A DNA stretch of 5,198 bases. It comes from an uncultured Actinomycetes bacterium (GTDB lineage: Bacteria > Actinomycetota > Actinomycetes > Nanopelagicales > Nanopelagicaceae). The stretch lies in NCBI GenBank assembly GCA_903865885.1, contig CAIPLJ010000117.1:1-5198 (forward strand), in the 5' to 3' direction. Positions 1 to 5,198 of the stretch are shown in pieces (the first letter of the stretch is position 1; each line of letters begins with the position of its first letter). The notes beneath the pieces are model-generated. The model saw only the letters and a list, made by a program, of their open reading frames with translations, ran no database searches and was not told the DNA's origin. Made by a program: the position numbers and the translations under genes.

Positions 1-1418
1 AGATGTTCTGTTCATGTGCCACTGAATTCGGTGCAGCACCAAATACTCAGACATGTCCTGTCTGTTTAGCTCTCCCTGGCGCACTTCCAGTTGTCAATGA
101 GAAGGCGATTGAATCTACGATTCTGATTGGTCTTGCTCTCAACTGCAAGATTGCTCCCTATAGCCGCTTTGCACGTAAGAATTACTTCTATCCAGATATG
201 CCCAAGAACTTCCAGATTTCACAGTATGACGAACCTATTTGTTTCGATGGTTATGTTAATGTCGAGATTGAAACTGATGAAGGAACCAAACAGTTCCGTA
301 TTGAGGTTGAGCGCGTGCATATGGAGGAAGACACCGGAAAGTCACTTCACGTAGGTGGAGCAACTGGTCGTATCCATGGAGCTGATTACTCGCTCCTTGA
401 TTACAACCGCGCAGGAATTCCATTGGTTGAAATCGTCACCAAGATTGTTCCGGGCACAGGTAAGTACGCACCAGAAGTTGCTAAGGCATATGTTGCAGAA
501 CTGCGCGATATCTTGCGTGGCCTTAAGGTCTCCGATGTAAAGATGGAGCAAGGATCACTTCGCTGCGATGCCAACGTATCGCTCAAGCCAATCGGTTCTG
601 ATGTATTGGGTACTCGCTCTGAGACAAAGAACGTGAACTCTCTTCGTTCTGTCGAGCGCGCAATTCGCGGAGAGATGATTCGTCACGCTGAACTTCTCAA
701 TGAAGGCAAGAAGGTAAAGCAAGAGACTCGTCACTTCCAGGAAGACACCGGACTTACTCGTTCTGGTCGCTCAAAGGAGCAAGCCGAGGATTACCGCTAC
801 TTCCCAGATCCAGATTTAGTTCCTGTCACACCTGCAGCTAGTTGGATTGAAGAGCTTCGCGCAACATTGCCAGAACGCCCATCTCTTCGTCGCAAGCGAA
901 TTAAAGAAGAGTGGAACGTTCCCGATAAAGAGATGGAAGCGATGATTAACGCTGACGTTTTAGATATCGTCGAGGCGACAGTTCTATTGGGTGCAGATCC
1001 AACCAAGGCTCGCACATGGTGGCTTGGTGAAATTTCCCGTATTGCCAATGATCAAAACATTGCTATTGCTGATCTTGCAATTACACCAGCTGATGTTGCA
1101 GAACTTGTGGCACTCGTTGCGGCTGGCGAACTGACAGACAAACTTGCCCGCCAAGTTGTTGAGGGCGTTATCGCTGGCGAAGGAAAGCCTTCAGAAGTTG
1201 TTGCAAAGCGCGGAATTAAAGTTGTCAACGATGACGGTGCTCTCCTGGCTGCCATTGAAAAAGTTTGTGCTGAGCAAGCAGAGACTGCAGAGAAAGTTCG
1301 CGGGGGACACCTACCTGCAGCTGGGGCGCTTATTGGCGCAGTCATGAAAGAGACAAAGGGCCAAGCAGATGCTGCCAAGGTTAGAGAATTACTGCTCAAG
1401 CATTTAGGTCAAGGCTAA
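1..1418 (+). CDS. gatB: Aspartyl/glutamyl-tRNA amidotransferase subunit B, 5'-truncated
   Basis: GatB is the subunit of cytosolic GatCAB that binds tRNA and activates the acceptor carboxyl. The complex converts Glu-tRNA(Gln) and/or Asp-tRNA(Asn) to Gln-tRNA(Gln)/Asn-tRNA(Asn). The frame is already open at the window edge: bases 1-2 (AG) would complete a Lys codon, and the Met at base 3 corresponds to the internal Met of the family motif (T/S)KMFCxC. It is therefore not the real start; perhaps 25-35 N-terminal residues are missing. Counting from that Met, I see a four-cysteine set (C3, C5, C18, C21) that may bind metal, [16 protein letters not shown] (59-74), HMEEDTGKS (106-114), the signature [12 protein letters not shown] (133-144), [13 protein letters not shown] (181-193), [15 protein letters not shown] (207-221) and [13 protein letters not shown] (263-275). 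Residues from about 320 to 471 form the helical, YqeY-like tail domain. The stop is TAA at 1416-1418. gatC and gatA would be expected upstream. Identification is secure. Confidence 0.97.
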   Translation, partial: MFCSCATEFGAAPNTQTCPVCLALPGALPVVNEKAIESTILIGLALNCKIAPYSRFARKNYFYPDMPKNFQISQYDEPICFDGYVNVEIETDEGTKQFRIEVERVHMEEDTGKSLHVGGATGRIHGADYSLLDYNRAGIPLVEIVTKIVPGTGKYAPEVAKAYVAELRDILRGLKVSDVKMEQGSLRCDANVSLKPIGSDVLGTRSETKNVNSLRSVERAIRGEMIRHAELLNEGKKVKQETRHFQEDTGLTRSGRSKEQAEDYRYFPDPDLVPVTPAASWIEELRATLPERPSLRRKRIKEEWNVPDKEMEAMINADVLDIVEATVLLGADPTKARTWWLGEISRIANDQNIAIADLAITPADVAELVALVAAGELTDKLARQVVEGVIAGEGKPSEVVAKRGIKVVNDDGALLAAIEKVCAEQAETAEKVRGGHLPAAGALIGAVMKETKGQADAAKVRELLLKHLGQG

Positions 1419-1427
1419 GATTCGTAT

Positions 1428-3101
1428 ATGTCAAAGATGAAGCCCCGTTCTGGTCTTGTCACAGATGGATTAGAGCGCGCCCCTGCCCGCGGAATGTTGC
1501 GCGCTGTGGGAATGGGAGATGAAGATTGGGTGAAGCCTCAGATTGGCATTGCATCTTCCTGGAATGAAATCACCCCATGCAATCTTTCACTGGATCGTTT
1601 AGCAAAGGCATCGAAGAAGGGCGTTATCGATGCCGGTGGATTCCCGATGCAATTTGGAACCATCTCAGTCTCTGACGGAATTTCAATGGGCCATGAAGGA
1701 ATGCACTTCTCACTAGTCTCTCGCGAAGTTATTGCGGACTCTGTTGAAACTGTGATGCAGGCAGAACGTCTTGATGGAATGGTCACCTTTGCTGGGTGCG
1801 ATAAATCGCTACCAGGAATGATGATGGCTGCTGCACGTATCGATGTTGCCTCAGTATTTGTCTATGCAGGATCAACTCTTCCTGGCCAAGTCGATGGCAA
1901 AGATGTCACCATCATCGATGCTTTCGAAGCAGTGGGCGCATGTGCTCGCGGATTAATTACACAAGATCGTGTGGATCAAATTGAACGCGCCATCTGTCCT
2001 GGCGAAGGTGCATGTGGCGGTATGTACACAGCAAACACCATGGCAAGTATTGCTGAAGCTATTGGACTTTCACTTCCAGGTTCTGCTGCTCCTCCTGCTG
2101 TTGATCGCCGCCGCGATTCTTATGCTGAACAAGCAGGCGCTGCAGTTGTTAATTTAATTGCAAAGGGAATTACTACTCGCGATATCTTGACTAAAAAGGC
2201 ATTTGAAAATGCCATCACAATTTTGATGGCACTGGGAGGCTCAACCAATGCTGTTCTGCATTTACTTGCAATCGCCCACGAAGCGGAAGTAGATCTGACT
2301 CTCGATGATTTCCACCGTATTGGTTCTAAGGTTCCCCTGCTCGGTGACCTCAAGCCATTTGGAAAATTTGTCATGACCGATGTAGACCGCGTAGGCGGAA
2401 TTCCTGTCGTGCTTCGTATCTTGCTCGATGCAGGTTACCTGCATGGAGATTGCCTCACAGTAACTGGCAAGACAATGGCTGAGAACTTGGCAGATATCAA
2501 TCCACCACTTGCAGATGGAAGCGTCTTGCACGCAATCGATAAGCCACTATCAACAGATATCGGAATCACGATTCTTGGTGGATCACTTGCCACTGAAGGC
2601 GCTGTCTGCAAGACAGCCGGAATCGGAATCGAGACATTTGAAGGACCAGCGCGCGTCTTCGAACGCGAACAAGCTGCAATGGAAGCACTTGAAAACGGAA
2701 CCATCCAGGCAGGCGACGTTGTTGTGATTCGTTATGAAGGTCCTAAGGGCGGACCGGGTATGCGCGAGATGTTGATGATCACCGGCGCAATTAAAGGTGC
2801 CGGACTTGGCAAGACAACTCTTCTTCTCACTGATGGTCGCTTCTCTGGTGGATCAACTGGTCTCTGTGTTGGACATGTTGCACCTGAAGCAGTTGATGGG
2901 GGACCAATCGCATTTATTAAAGATGGCGATATCGTCCGAATCGATATCCCAAACCGCACACTTGATTTAAAGGTGGATCCTGCAGAACTTGAAGCCCGCA
3001 AAGTTGGATGGAAGCCGTTGCCCCATAAGTACTCCCGTGGAGTACTTCATAAGTATTCAAAGCTTGTTGGATCTGCATCCAAGGGCGCTGTCTGCGACTA
3101 A
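1428..3101 (+). CDS. ilvD: Dihydroxy-acid dehydratase
   Basis: This cytosolic Fe-S enzyme dehydrates 2,3-dihydroxy-isovalerate and 2,3-dihydroxy-3-methylvalerate to the 2-keto acids that precede valine/leucine and isoleucine. At 557 residues it is full length for the shorter actinobacterial/cyanobacterial type; E. coli IlvD is longer. Visible active-site features are the three-cysteine set C51 (NEITPC), C124 ([13 protein letters not shown]) and C196 ([14 protein letters not shown]), typical of [2Fe-2S] members. By analogy to known structures, D83 ([10 protein letters not shown]), D125, the probably carbamylated K126 and E447 (GPGMREML) hold Mg2+, and S473 (TDGRFSGGS) is the probable catalytic base. 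The start at 1428 lies 9 bases after the gatB stop, so co-transcription is likely. No good Shine-Dalgarno is visible; AAGG at 1411-1414 is distant. A second in-frame ATG at 1437 (MKPRSG) cannot be excluded. The gene lies upstream of the Val/Ile attenuator at 3171-3265, so it should escape that control. Confidence 0.97.
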   Translation: MSKMKPRSGLVTDGLERAPARGMLRAVGMGDEDWVKPQIGIASSWNEITPCNLSLDRLAKASKKGVIDAGGFPMQFGTISVSDGISMGHEGMHFSLVSREVIADSVETVMQAERLDGMVTFAGCDKSLPGMMMAAARIDVASVFVYAGSTLPGQVDGKDVTIIDAFEAVGACARGLITQDRVDQIERAICPGEGACGGMYTANTMASIAEAIGLSLPGSAAPPAVDRRRDSYAEQAGAAVVNLIAKGITTRDILTKKAFENAITILMALGGSTNAVLHLLAIAHEAEVDLTLDDFHRIGSKVPLLGDLKPFGKFVMTDVDRVGGIPVVLRILLDAGYLHGDCLTVTGKTMAENLADINPPLADGSVLHAIDKPLSTDIGITILGGSLATEGAVCKTAGIGIETFEGPARVFEREQAAMEALENGTIQAGDVVVIRYEGPKGGPGMREMLMITGAIKGAGLGKTTLLLTDGRFSGGSTGLCVGHVAPEAVDGGPIAFIKDGDIVRIDIPNRTLDLKVDPAELEARKVGWKPLPHKYSRGVLHKYSKLVGSASKGAVCD

Positions 3102-3134
3102 TTGTTTCACTTATTGAGACGTTCATCTCATCTC

Positions 3135-3164
3135 TTGACTCACACCCCAGCGACGATGGAGAAT
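3135..3164 (+). promoter_or_regulatory. Candidate sigma70-type promoter of the ilvB leader transcript
   Basis: A -35-like TTGACT (3135-3140, 5 of 6 against TTGACA) is followed after 18 bases by GAGAAT (3159-3164). The latter matches TATAAT at 4 of 6 positions, including the second A and final T that matter most. Counting from the final T as -7, transcription would start at 3171, exactly on the A of the leader ATG. That would give a leaderless mRNA, which is common in Actinobacteria. The boxes and spacing are seen directly; promoter activity and the start point are inferred. Confidence 0.5.
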
Positions 3165-3170
3165 AGCGCC

Positions 3171-3218
3171 ATGCAATCGACACAGACTTCAGCAGTTTCA
3201 GTGGTGGTGATTCGATAG
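3171..3218 (+). CDS. Leader peptide rich in Val/Ile for attenuation of ilvB
   Basis: This short ORF encodes MQSTQTSAVSVVVIR and stops at TAG (3216-3218). Five of its last seven residues are Val or Ile (GTT TCA GTG GTG GTG ATT CGA), and there is no Leu codon. Its position just upstream of a GC-rich hairpin and a perfect intrinsic terminator, in front of acetolactate synthase, is the classic arrangement of amino-acid operon leader peptides; Corynebacterium ilvBNC also has a short leader peptide with a Val run. Two start choices exist. ATG 3171 has GGAG at 3158-3161 nine bases upstream, and it also coincides with the predicted transcription start, so it could be leaderless. An in-frame ATG at 3156 would give 20 residues (MENSA added) but has no clear Shine-Dalgarno. 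I prefer 3171. The peptide probably has no function after it is made; translation speed is the signal. Confidence 0.78.
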   Translation: MQSTQTSAVSVVVIR

Positions 3219-3240
3219 CGCGTGCCTTCATGTCACGCGC
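3218..3240 (+). promoter_or_regulatory. GC-rich leader hairpin next to the leader-peptide stop codon
   Basis: GCGCGTG (3218-3224) is a perfect complement of CACGCGC (3234-3240), giving a 7-bp stem with a 9-base loop (CCTTCATGT). The stem starts on the G of the leader TAG and ends two bases before the terminator stem. A ribosome stalled on the Val/Ile codons would be expected to reach into its 5' arm. It is the likely pause or protector hairpin of the attenuator. The pairing is seen directly; the role is inferred. Confidence 0.65.
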
Positions 3241-3241
3241 G

Positions 3242-3265
3242 CCCTCAGATATCTGAGGGTTTTTT
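3242..3265 (+). terminator. Rho-independent terminator (attenuator) before ilvB
   Basis: CCCTCAGAT and ATCTGAGGG (3242-3259) form a perfect 18-base palindrome, folding as a stem of at least 7 bp with a small ATAT loop. Six T residues (3260-3265) follow immediately. This is a textbook intrinsic terminator. It lies upstream of ilvB and after the leader ORF, not directly after ilvD, which argues for conditional termination of the ilvB transcript. It would also stop any read-through from gatB-ilvD. Confidence 0.88.
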
Positions 3266-3306
3266 CATTTAACAAAGGTTCCCCAAGAAGATTGAGATCG
3301 AGAAAG

Positions 3307-3313
3307 AAAGGAG
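3307..3313 (+). promoter_or_regulatory. Strong ribosome binding site of ilvB
   Basis: AAAGGAG at 3307-3313 lies 7 bases before the ATG at 3321. It is much stronger than anything before ilvD. It fixes the ilvB start at 3321 in preference to the in-frame ATG at 3357, which has no such motif. Confidence 0.85.
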
Positions 3314-3320
3314 CAAGAAG

Positions 3321-5084
3321 ATGGCGAAACACATTCACACACCGAATGGCACAGAAATGACAGGAGCTACTTCATTGGTGAAGAGCCTTGAAGCCGCTGG
3401 CGTCGATGTGATGTTTGGACTTCCTGGTGGCGCAATTCTTCCTGCTTACGATCCAATCTATGACTCAACGATTCGCCACATCTTGGTTCGACATGAACAA
3501 GGTGCAGGACATGCTGCAACTGGATATGCGCAAGTAACCGGTCGTGCTGGTGTCTGTATTGCAACATCAGGTCCAGGTGCAACAAACCTTGTGACTCCCT
3601 TGATGGATGCTGCGATGGACTCAGTTCCACTTGTTGCTATTACTGGCCAAGTTCCATCTGCAGCAATCGGAACAGATGCGTTCCAAGAGGCAGATATCCG
3701 TGGCATCACAATGCCATTTACTAAGCACAATTACCTAGTCACTAACCCTGATGAGATCCCTGGCGCAATTGCCGAGGCATTCCACATTGCAACAACGGGT
3801 CGCCCTGGTCCTGTTCTTGTTGATATTGCTAAAGATGCTTTACAGAAGATGACTAAGTTCAATTGGCCTACTTCTATCAACTTAGCTGGCTACAAGCCAA
3901 AGACGACGCCTGATGCGCAGTCAATTACTGATGCAGCAGCGCTTATTGCGCAATCATCGAAGCCCGTTTTCTATGTAGGCGGCGGAGTGATTAAAGCGAA
4001 TGCATCAGCTGAACTTCGCCAACTAGTTGAACTCCTTGGTGCACCAGTTGTAACAACCCTAATGGCTCGCGGAGCTTTCCCTGATTCACATCCACTTCAT
4101 ATGGGTATGCCCGGAATGCACGGAACCGTTGCTGCTGTAACAGCGCTTCAAAAGGCCGATCTATTAATCACTTTAGGCGCGCGCTTCGATGATCGCGTTA
4201 CTGGAAAGCTTTCAACATTTGCACCGAATGCAAAGATCTTGCACGCAGATATCGATCCTGCAGAAATCGGCAAGAATCGCCATGCAGATGTTGCCGTTGT
4301 CGGCGATGTCCGAGAAACAATTGCTGCACTTATCCCTGCGCTCAAGGCTGCCCTTGCTAAGAACAAGCCAGATCTGACTGCATGGTTGCGCCAGATGAAC
4401 TCACTGAAATCTACATACCCATTGGGTTTTGATACTCCCGATGATGGCTCGCTATCACCACAACTTGTTATCCAACGTCTTGGACAAATTTCTGGAACCG
4501 ACACCATCTTCACCGCCGGTGTTGGTCAACATCAGATGTGGGCATCACAATTTATTTCTTACGAGCATCCACGCACCTGGCTTAACTCAGGTGGTGCAGG
4601 AACTATGGGTTACGGCGTACCTGCTGCAATGGGTGCAAAAGTTGGAGCACCCGATACCACTGTGTGGGCTATTGATGGAGACGGTTGTTTCCAGATGACC
4701 AATCAAGAATTAGTCACATGTGCACTCAACAATATTCCTATCAAGGTTGCAATCATTAATAACGAATCTCTCGGCATGGTTCGCCAGTGGCAGACCTTGT
4801 TCTATGACAGCCGTTATTCAAATACATCACTGGATTCAAAGCGCGTTCCAAACTTCCCAATGCTTGCAGAAGCTATGGGCTGTGTCGGACTCTCATGCGA
4901 ACGCCCAGAAGATCTTGATAAGACTATTGAAAAAGCGATGTCAATCAACGATCAACCTGTTGTCGTTGATTTCCGAGTTCATCGCGATGCGATGGTCTGG
5001 CCGATGGTCGCTGCTGGAACATCCAATGATGAAATCATGATCGCCCGCGCTACTGCGCCTGACTGGGATTCACAGGAGCTCTAA
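3321..5084 (+). CDS. ilvB: Acetolactate synthase (acetohydroxyacid synthase) large subunit
   Basis: This is the ThDP- and FAD-dependent catalytic subunit that condenses two pyruvates to acetolactate, or pyruvate with 2-ketobutyrate to acetohydroxybutyrate: the first common step of branched-chain amino acid synthesis, in the cytosol. The 587 residues match the family length. The N-terminal ThDP-binding (Pyr) domain (about 15-180) carries GLPGGAILP (33-41), the catalytic Glu59 in [18 protein letters not shown] (83-90) and [17 protein letters not shown] (109-125). The central FAD-binding domain (about 195-335) has YVGGG (218-222) and [10 protein letters not shown] (286-295). The C-terminal ThDP domain has the Mg/ThDP motif from GDGC (453-456) to NN (480-481), then LGMVRQWQ (484-491) and the tail [13 protein letters not shown]. 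By motif alignment, classical inhibitor-site positions are A38, P112, D290, W490 and A565 (plant Ala122, Pro197, Asp376, Trp574, Ser653). It probably forms an operon with a downstream ilvN, whose start overlaps its stop as TAATG. Confidence 0.97.
   Translation: MAKHIHTPNGTEMTGATSLVKSLEAAGVDVMFGLPGGAILPAYDPIYDSTIRHILVRHEQGAGHAATGYAQVTGRAGVCIATSGPGATNLVTPLMDAAMDSVPLVAITGQVPSAAIGTDAFQEADIRGITMPFTKHNYLVTNPDEIPGAIAEAFHIATTGRPGPVLVDIAKDALQKMTKFNWPTSINLAGYKPKTTPDAQSITDAAALIAQSSKPVFYVGGGVIKANASAELRQLVELLGAPVVTTLMARGAFPDSHPLHMGMPGMHGTVAAVTALQKADLLITLGARFDDRVTGKLSTFAPNAKILHADIDPAEIGKNRHADVAVVGDVRETIAALIPALKAALAKNKPDLTAWLRQMNSLKSTYPLGFDTPDDGSLSPQLVIQRLGQISGTDTIFTAGVGQHQMWASQFISYEHPRTWLNSGGAGTMGYGVPAAMGAKVGAPDTTVWAIDGDGCFQMTNQELVTCALNNIPIKVAIINNESLGMVRQWQTLFYDSRYSNTSLDSKRVPNFPMLAEAMGCVGLSCERPEDLDKTIEKAMSINDQPVVVDFRVHRDAMVWPMVAAGTSNDEIMIARATAPDWDSQEL
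5074..5078 (+). promoter_or_regulatory. Shine-Dalgarno inside the ilvB end for the overlapping downstream start
   Basis: AGGAG (5074-5078) lies within the last codons of ilvB, 5 bases before an ATG at 5084 that overlaps the ilvB TAA by one base (TAATG). This is the usual arrangement for translational coupling of the small subunit to the large subunit, and it decides the start of the next ORF. Confidence 0.75.
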
Positions 5085-5198
5085 TGACAATCCATAAATT
5101 AGAAGTTCTCGCAACTCGTTTAAAGATTGAGGGACAGAAAGATGCCAAGCGCGCTAAACGTTTAACTGAAGAACTTGAATGGGTTCGCCAGAATGCAA
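5084..5198 (+). CDS. 3'-truncated ORF: ilvN-like start running into EttA-like linker sequence
   Basis: The ORF stays open to the window end (38 whole codons). Its position, coupled start, Shine-Dalgarno and first residues MTIHKLEVL fit ilvN, the acetolactate synthase small subunit, which usually begins M-(T/S)-x-H-x-L-x-V-L followed by an ACT domain (VENKPGVLxRV...). The ACT-domain sequence does not follow. From about residue 10 the protein reads ATRLKIEGQKDAKRAKRL and then TEELEWVRQNA, which is charged, helical and matches the linker between the two ABC domains of EttA-type ABC-F proteins (GxKDxKxxKRLxEELEWVRxxA). So the ORF is probably not one natural gene: either an assembly join at a contig end or a real fusion or deletion. 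A genuine short, lineage-specific protein is a remote third possibility. Confidence 0.6.
   Translation, partial: MTIHKLEVLATRLKIEGQKDAKRAKRLTEELEWVRQNA
5111..5198 (+). other. ettA: Segment resembling the interior of an EttA-type ABC-F ATPase gene
   Basis: Translated in the frame of the preceding ATG, these bases give a Lys/Arg/Glu-rich helix ending EELEWVRQNA. ELEWVR is a hallmark of the EttA inter-ABC linker, a ribosome-binding region of the energy-dependent translational throttle protein, normally more than 200 residues into a protein of about 555. No Walker A, signature or Walker B motif is present here, so only the linker is represented. The left edge is approximate: the change from ilvN-like to EttA-like sequence lies somewhere in 5103-5116. 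The similarity is from memory of the family and was not computed. Confidence 0.6.

Larger units (their letters stand above)
3171..3265 (+). promoter_or_regulatory. Probable ribosome-mediated transcription attenuator upstream of ilvB
   Basis: The leader RNA comprises the Val/Ile-rich mini-ORF, a hairpin that begins at the last base of its stop codon, and an intrinsic terminator 55 bases before ilvB. The expected logic is that abundant charged Val/Ile tRNA lets the ribosome reach the stop and the terminator form. Shortage stalls the ribosome at 3201-3212, covers the 5' arm of the middle hairpin and favours read-through. The elements are seen in the sequence; the mechanism is inferred from well-studied amino-acid operons. 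The antiterminator fold is the least certain part: candidate pairings such as CCTTCA (3225-3230) with TGAGGG (3254-3259) look weaker than the terminator. Confidence 0.7.

Noticed and set aside
3..5. ATG near the window edge as the true gatB start
   Set aside because: The residues that follow ([10 protein letters not shown]) correspond to an internal GatB motif normally preceded by a conserved GLEVH-type segment, and the frame is open to the first base. The gene is cut by the window, not short.
1052..1399. Minus-strand open frame of 115 codons inside the gatB tail
   Set aside because: Low-complexity Ser/Ala/Thr composition and full overlap with the conserved GatB C-terminal domain mark it as a shadow frame.
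3115..3130. TGAGA/TCTCA hairpin after ilvD as a terminator
   Set aside because: The stem is only 5 bp, AT-moderate, with a 6-base loop and no T run after it. It may be chance; the convincing terminator is at 3242-3265.
2917..3231. Minus-strand open frame running across the ilvD end into the intergenic region
   Set aside because: It is antisense to the IlvD C-terminus and to the leader and promoter elements, with no family resemblance or convincing start signals.
3102..3320. T-box, metabolite riboswitch or other large structured RNA before ilvB
   Set aside because: I see no T-box motif, no specifier-loop arrangement and no known riboswitch core. The Val/Ile-rich mini-ORF and two simple hairpins explain the region better.
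4148..4513. Minus-strand open frame of 121 codons inside ilvB
   Set aside because: It lies wholly antisense to conserved IlvB coding sequence, has no recognisable domain, and is rich in Ser/Arg/Ala as expected of a shadow frame.
3691..5015. Unusual residues at acetolactate synthase inhibitor-binding positions (for example Ala565 at the plant Ser653 site)
   Set aside because: Such substitutions are ordinary variation in bacterial enzymes, and the other key positions (Pro112, Asp290, Trp490) have the usual residues. This is not evidence of selected resistance.
1..5198. Mobile element, CRISPR array, phage or defence system
   Set aside because: No transposase, integrase, regularly spaced repeats, inverted terminal repeats or foreign-looking genes are visible. 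Almost all the sequence is conserved housekeeping coding sequence.

Overview
The window looks like a chromosomal piece of a free-living bacterium, most likely a low-to-mid-GC actinobacterium, with freshwater or marine streamlined lineages such as Nanopelagicales as one candidate. This rests on the actinobacterial wording of the GatB, IlvD and IlvB proteins, the moderate GC content judged by eye, the very short gaps between genes, and an apparently leaderless control transcript. The taxonomic assignment is an inference from remembered family sequences, not a search. All recognisable genes are on the + strand. No mobile element, CRISPR array, tRNA or rRNA was seen.

Layout. Positions 1-1418 hold gatB without its first few dozen codons (tRNA-dependent amidotransferase subunit B). 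Nine bases later comes ilvD, 1428-3101 (dihydroxy-acid dehydratase, complete), probably on the same transcript. The 219-base gap 3102-3320 is the most informative non-coding part. It contains a candidate sigma70-type promoter (3135-3164), a short leader ORF from 3171 ending in Val-Ser-Val-Val-Val-Ile-Arg, a GC-rich hairpin (3218-3240) and a perfect intrinsic terminator (3242-3265). Together these look like a ribosome-mediated attenuator that senses charged Val and Ile tRNA. Next is ilvB, 3321-5084 (acetolactate synthase large subunit, complete, strong Shine-Dalgarno). From 5084 an overlapping start opens another ORF, cut by the window end.

How the genes work together. IlvB catalyses the first common step of valine, isoleucine and leucine synthesis, and IlvD catalyses the dehydration to the 2-keto acids. 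ilvN (regulatory subunit) and ilvC normally complete the set downstream. The attenuator sits between ilvD and ilvB, so it should control ilvB and the genes after it, while ilvD should follow gatB.

The last 115 bases are odd. The ORF has the start context and first residues expected of ilvN, but from about codon 10 it reads like the inter-domain linker of an EttA-type ABC-F ATPase. An assembly chimera at a contig end is the most likely explanation; a real rearrangement is the alternative.
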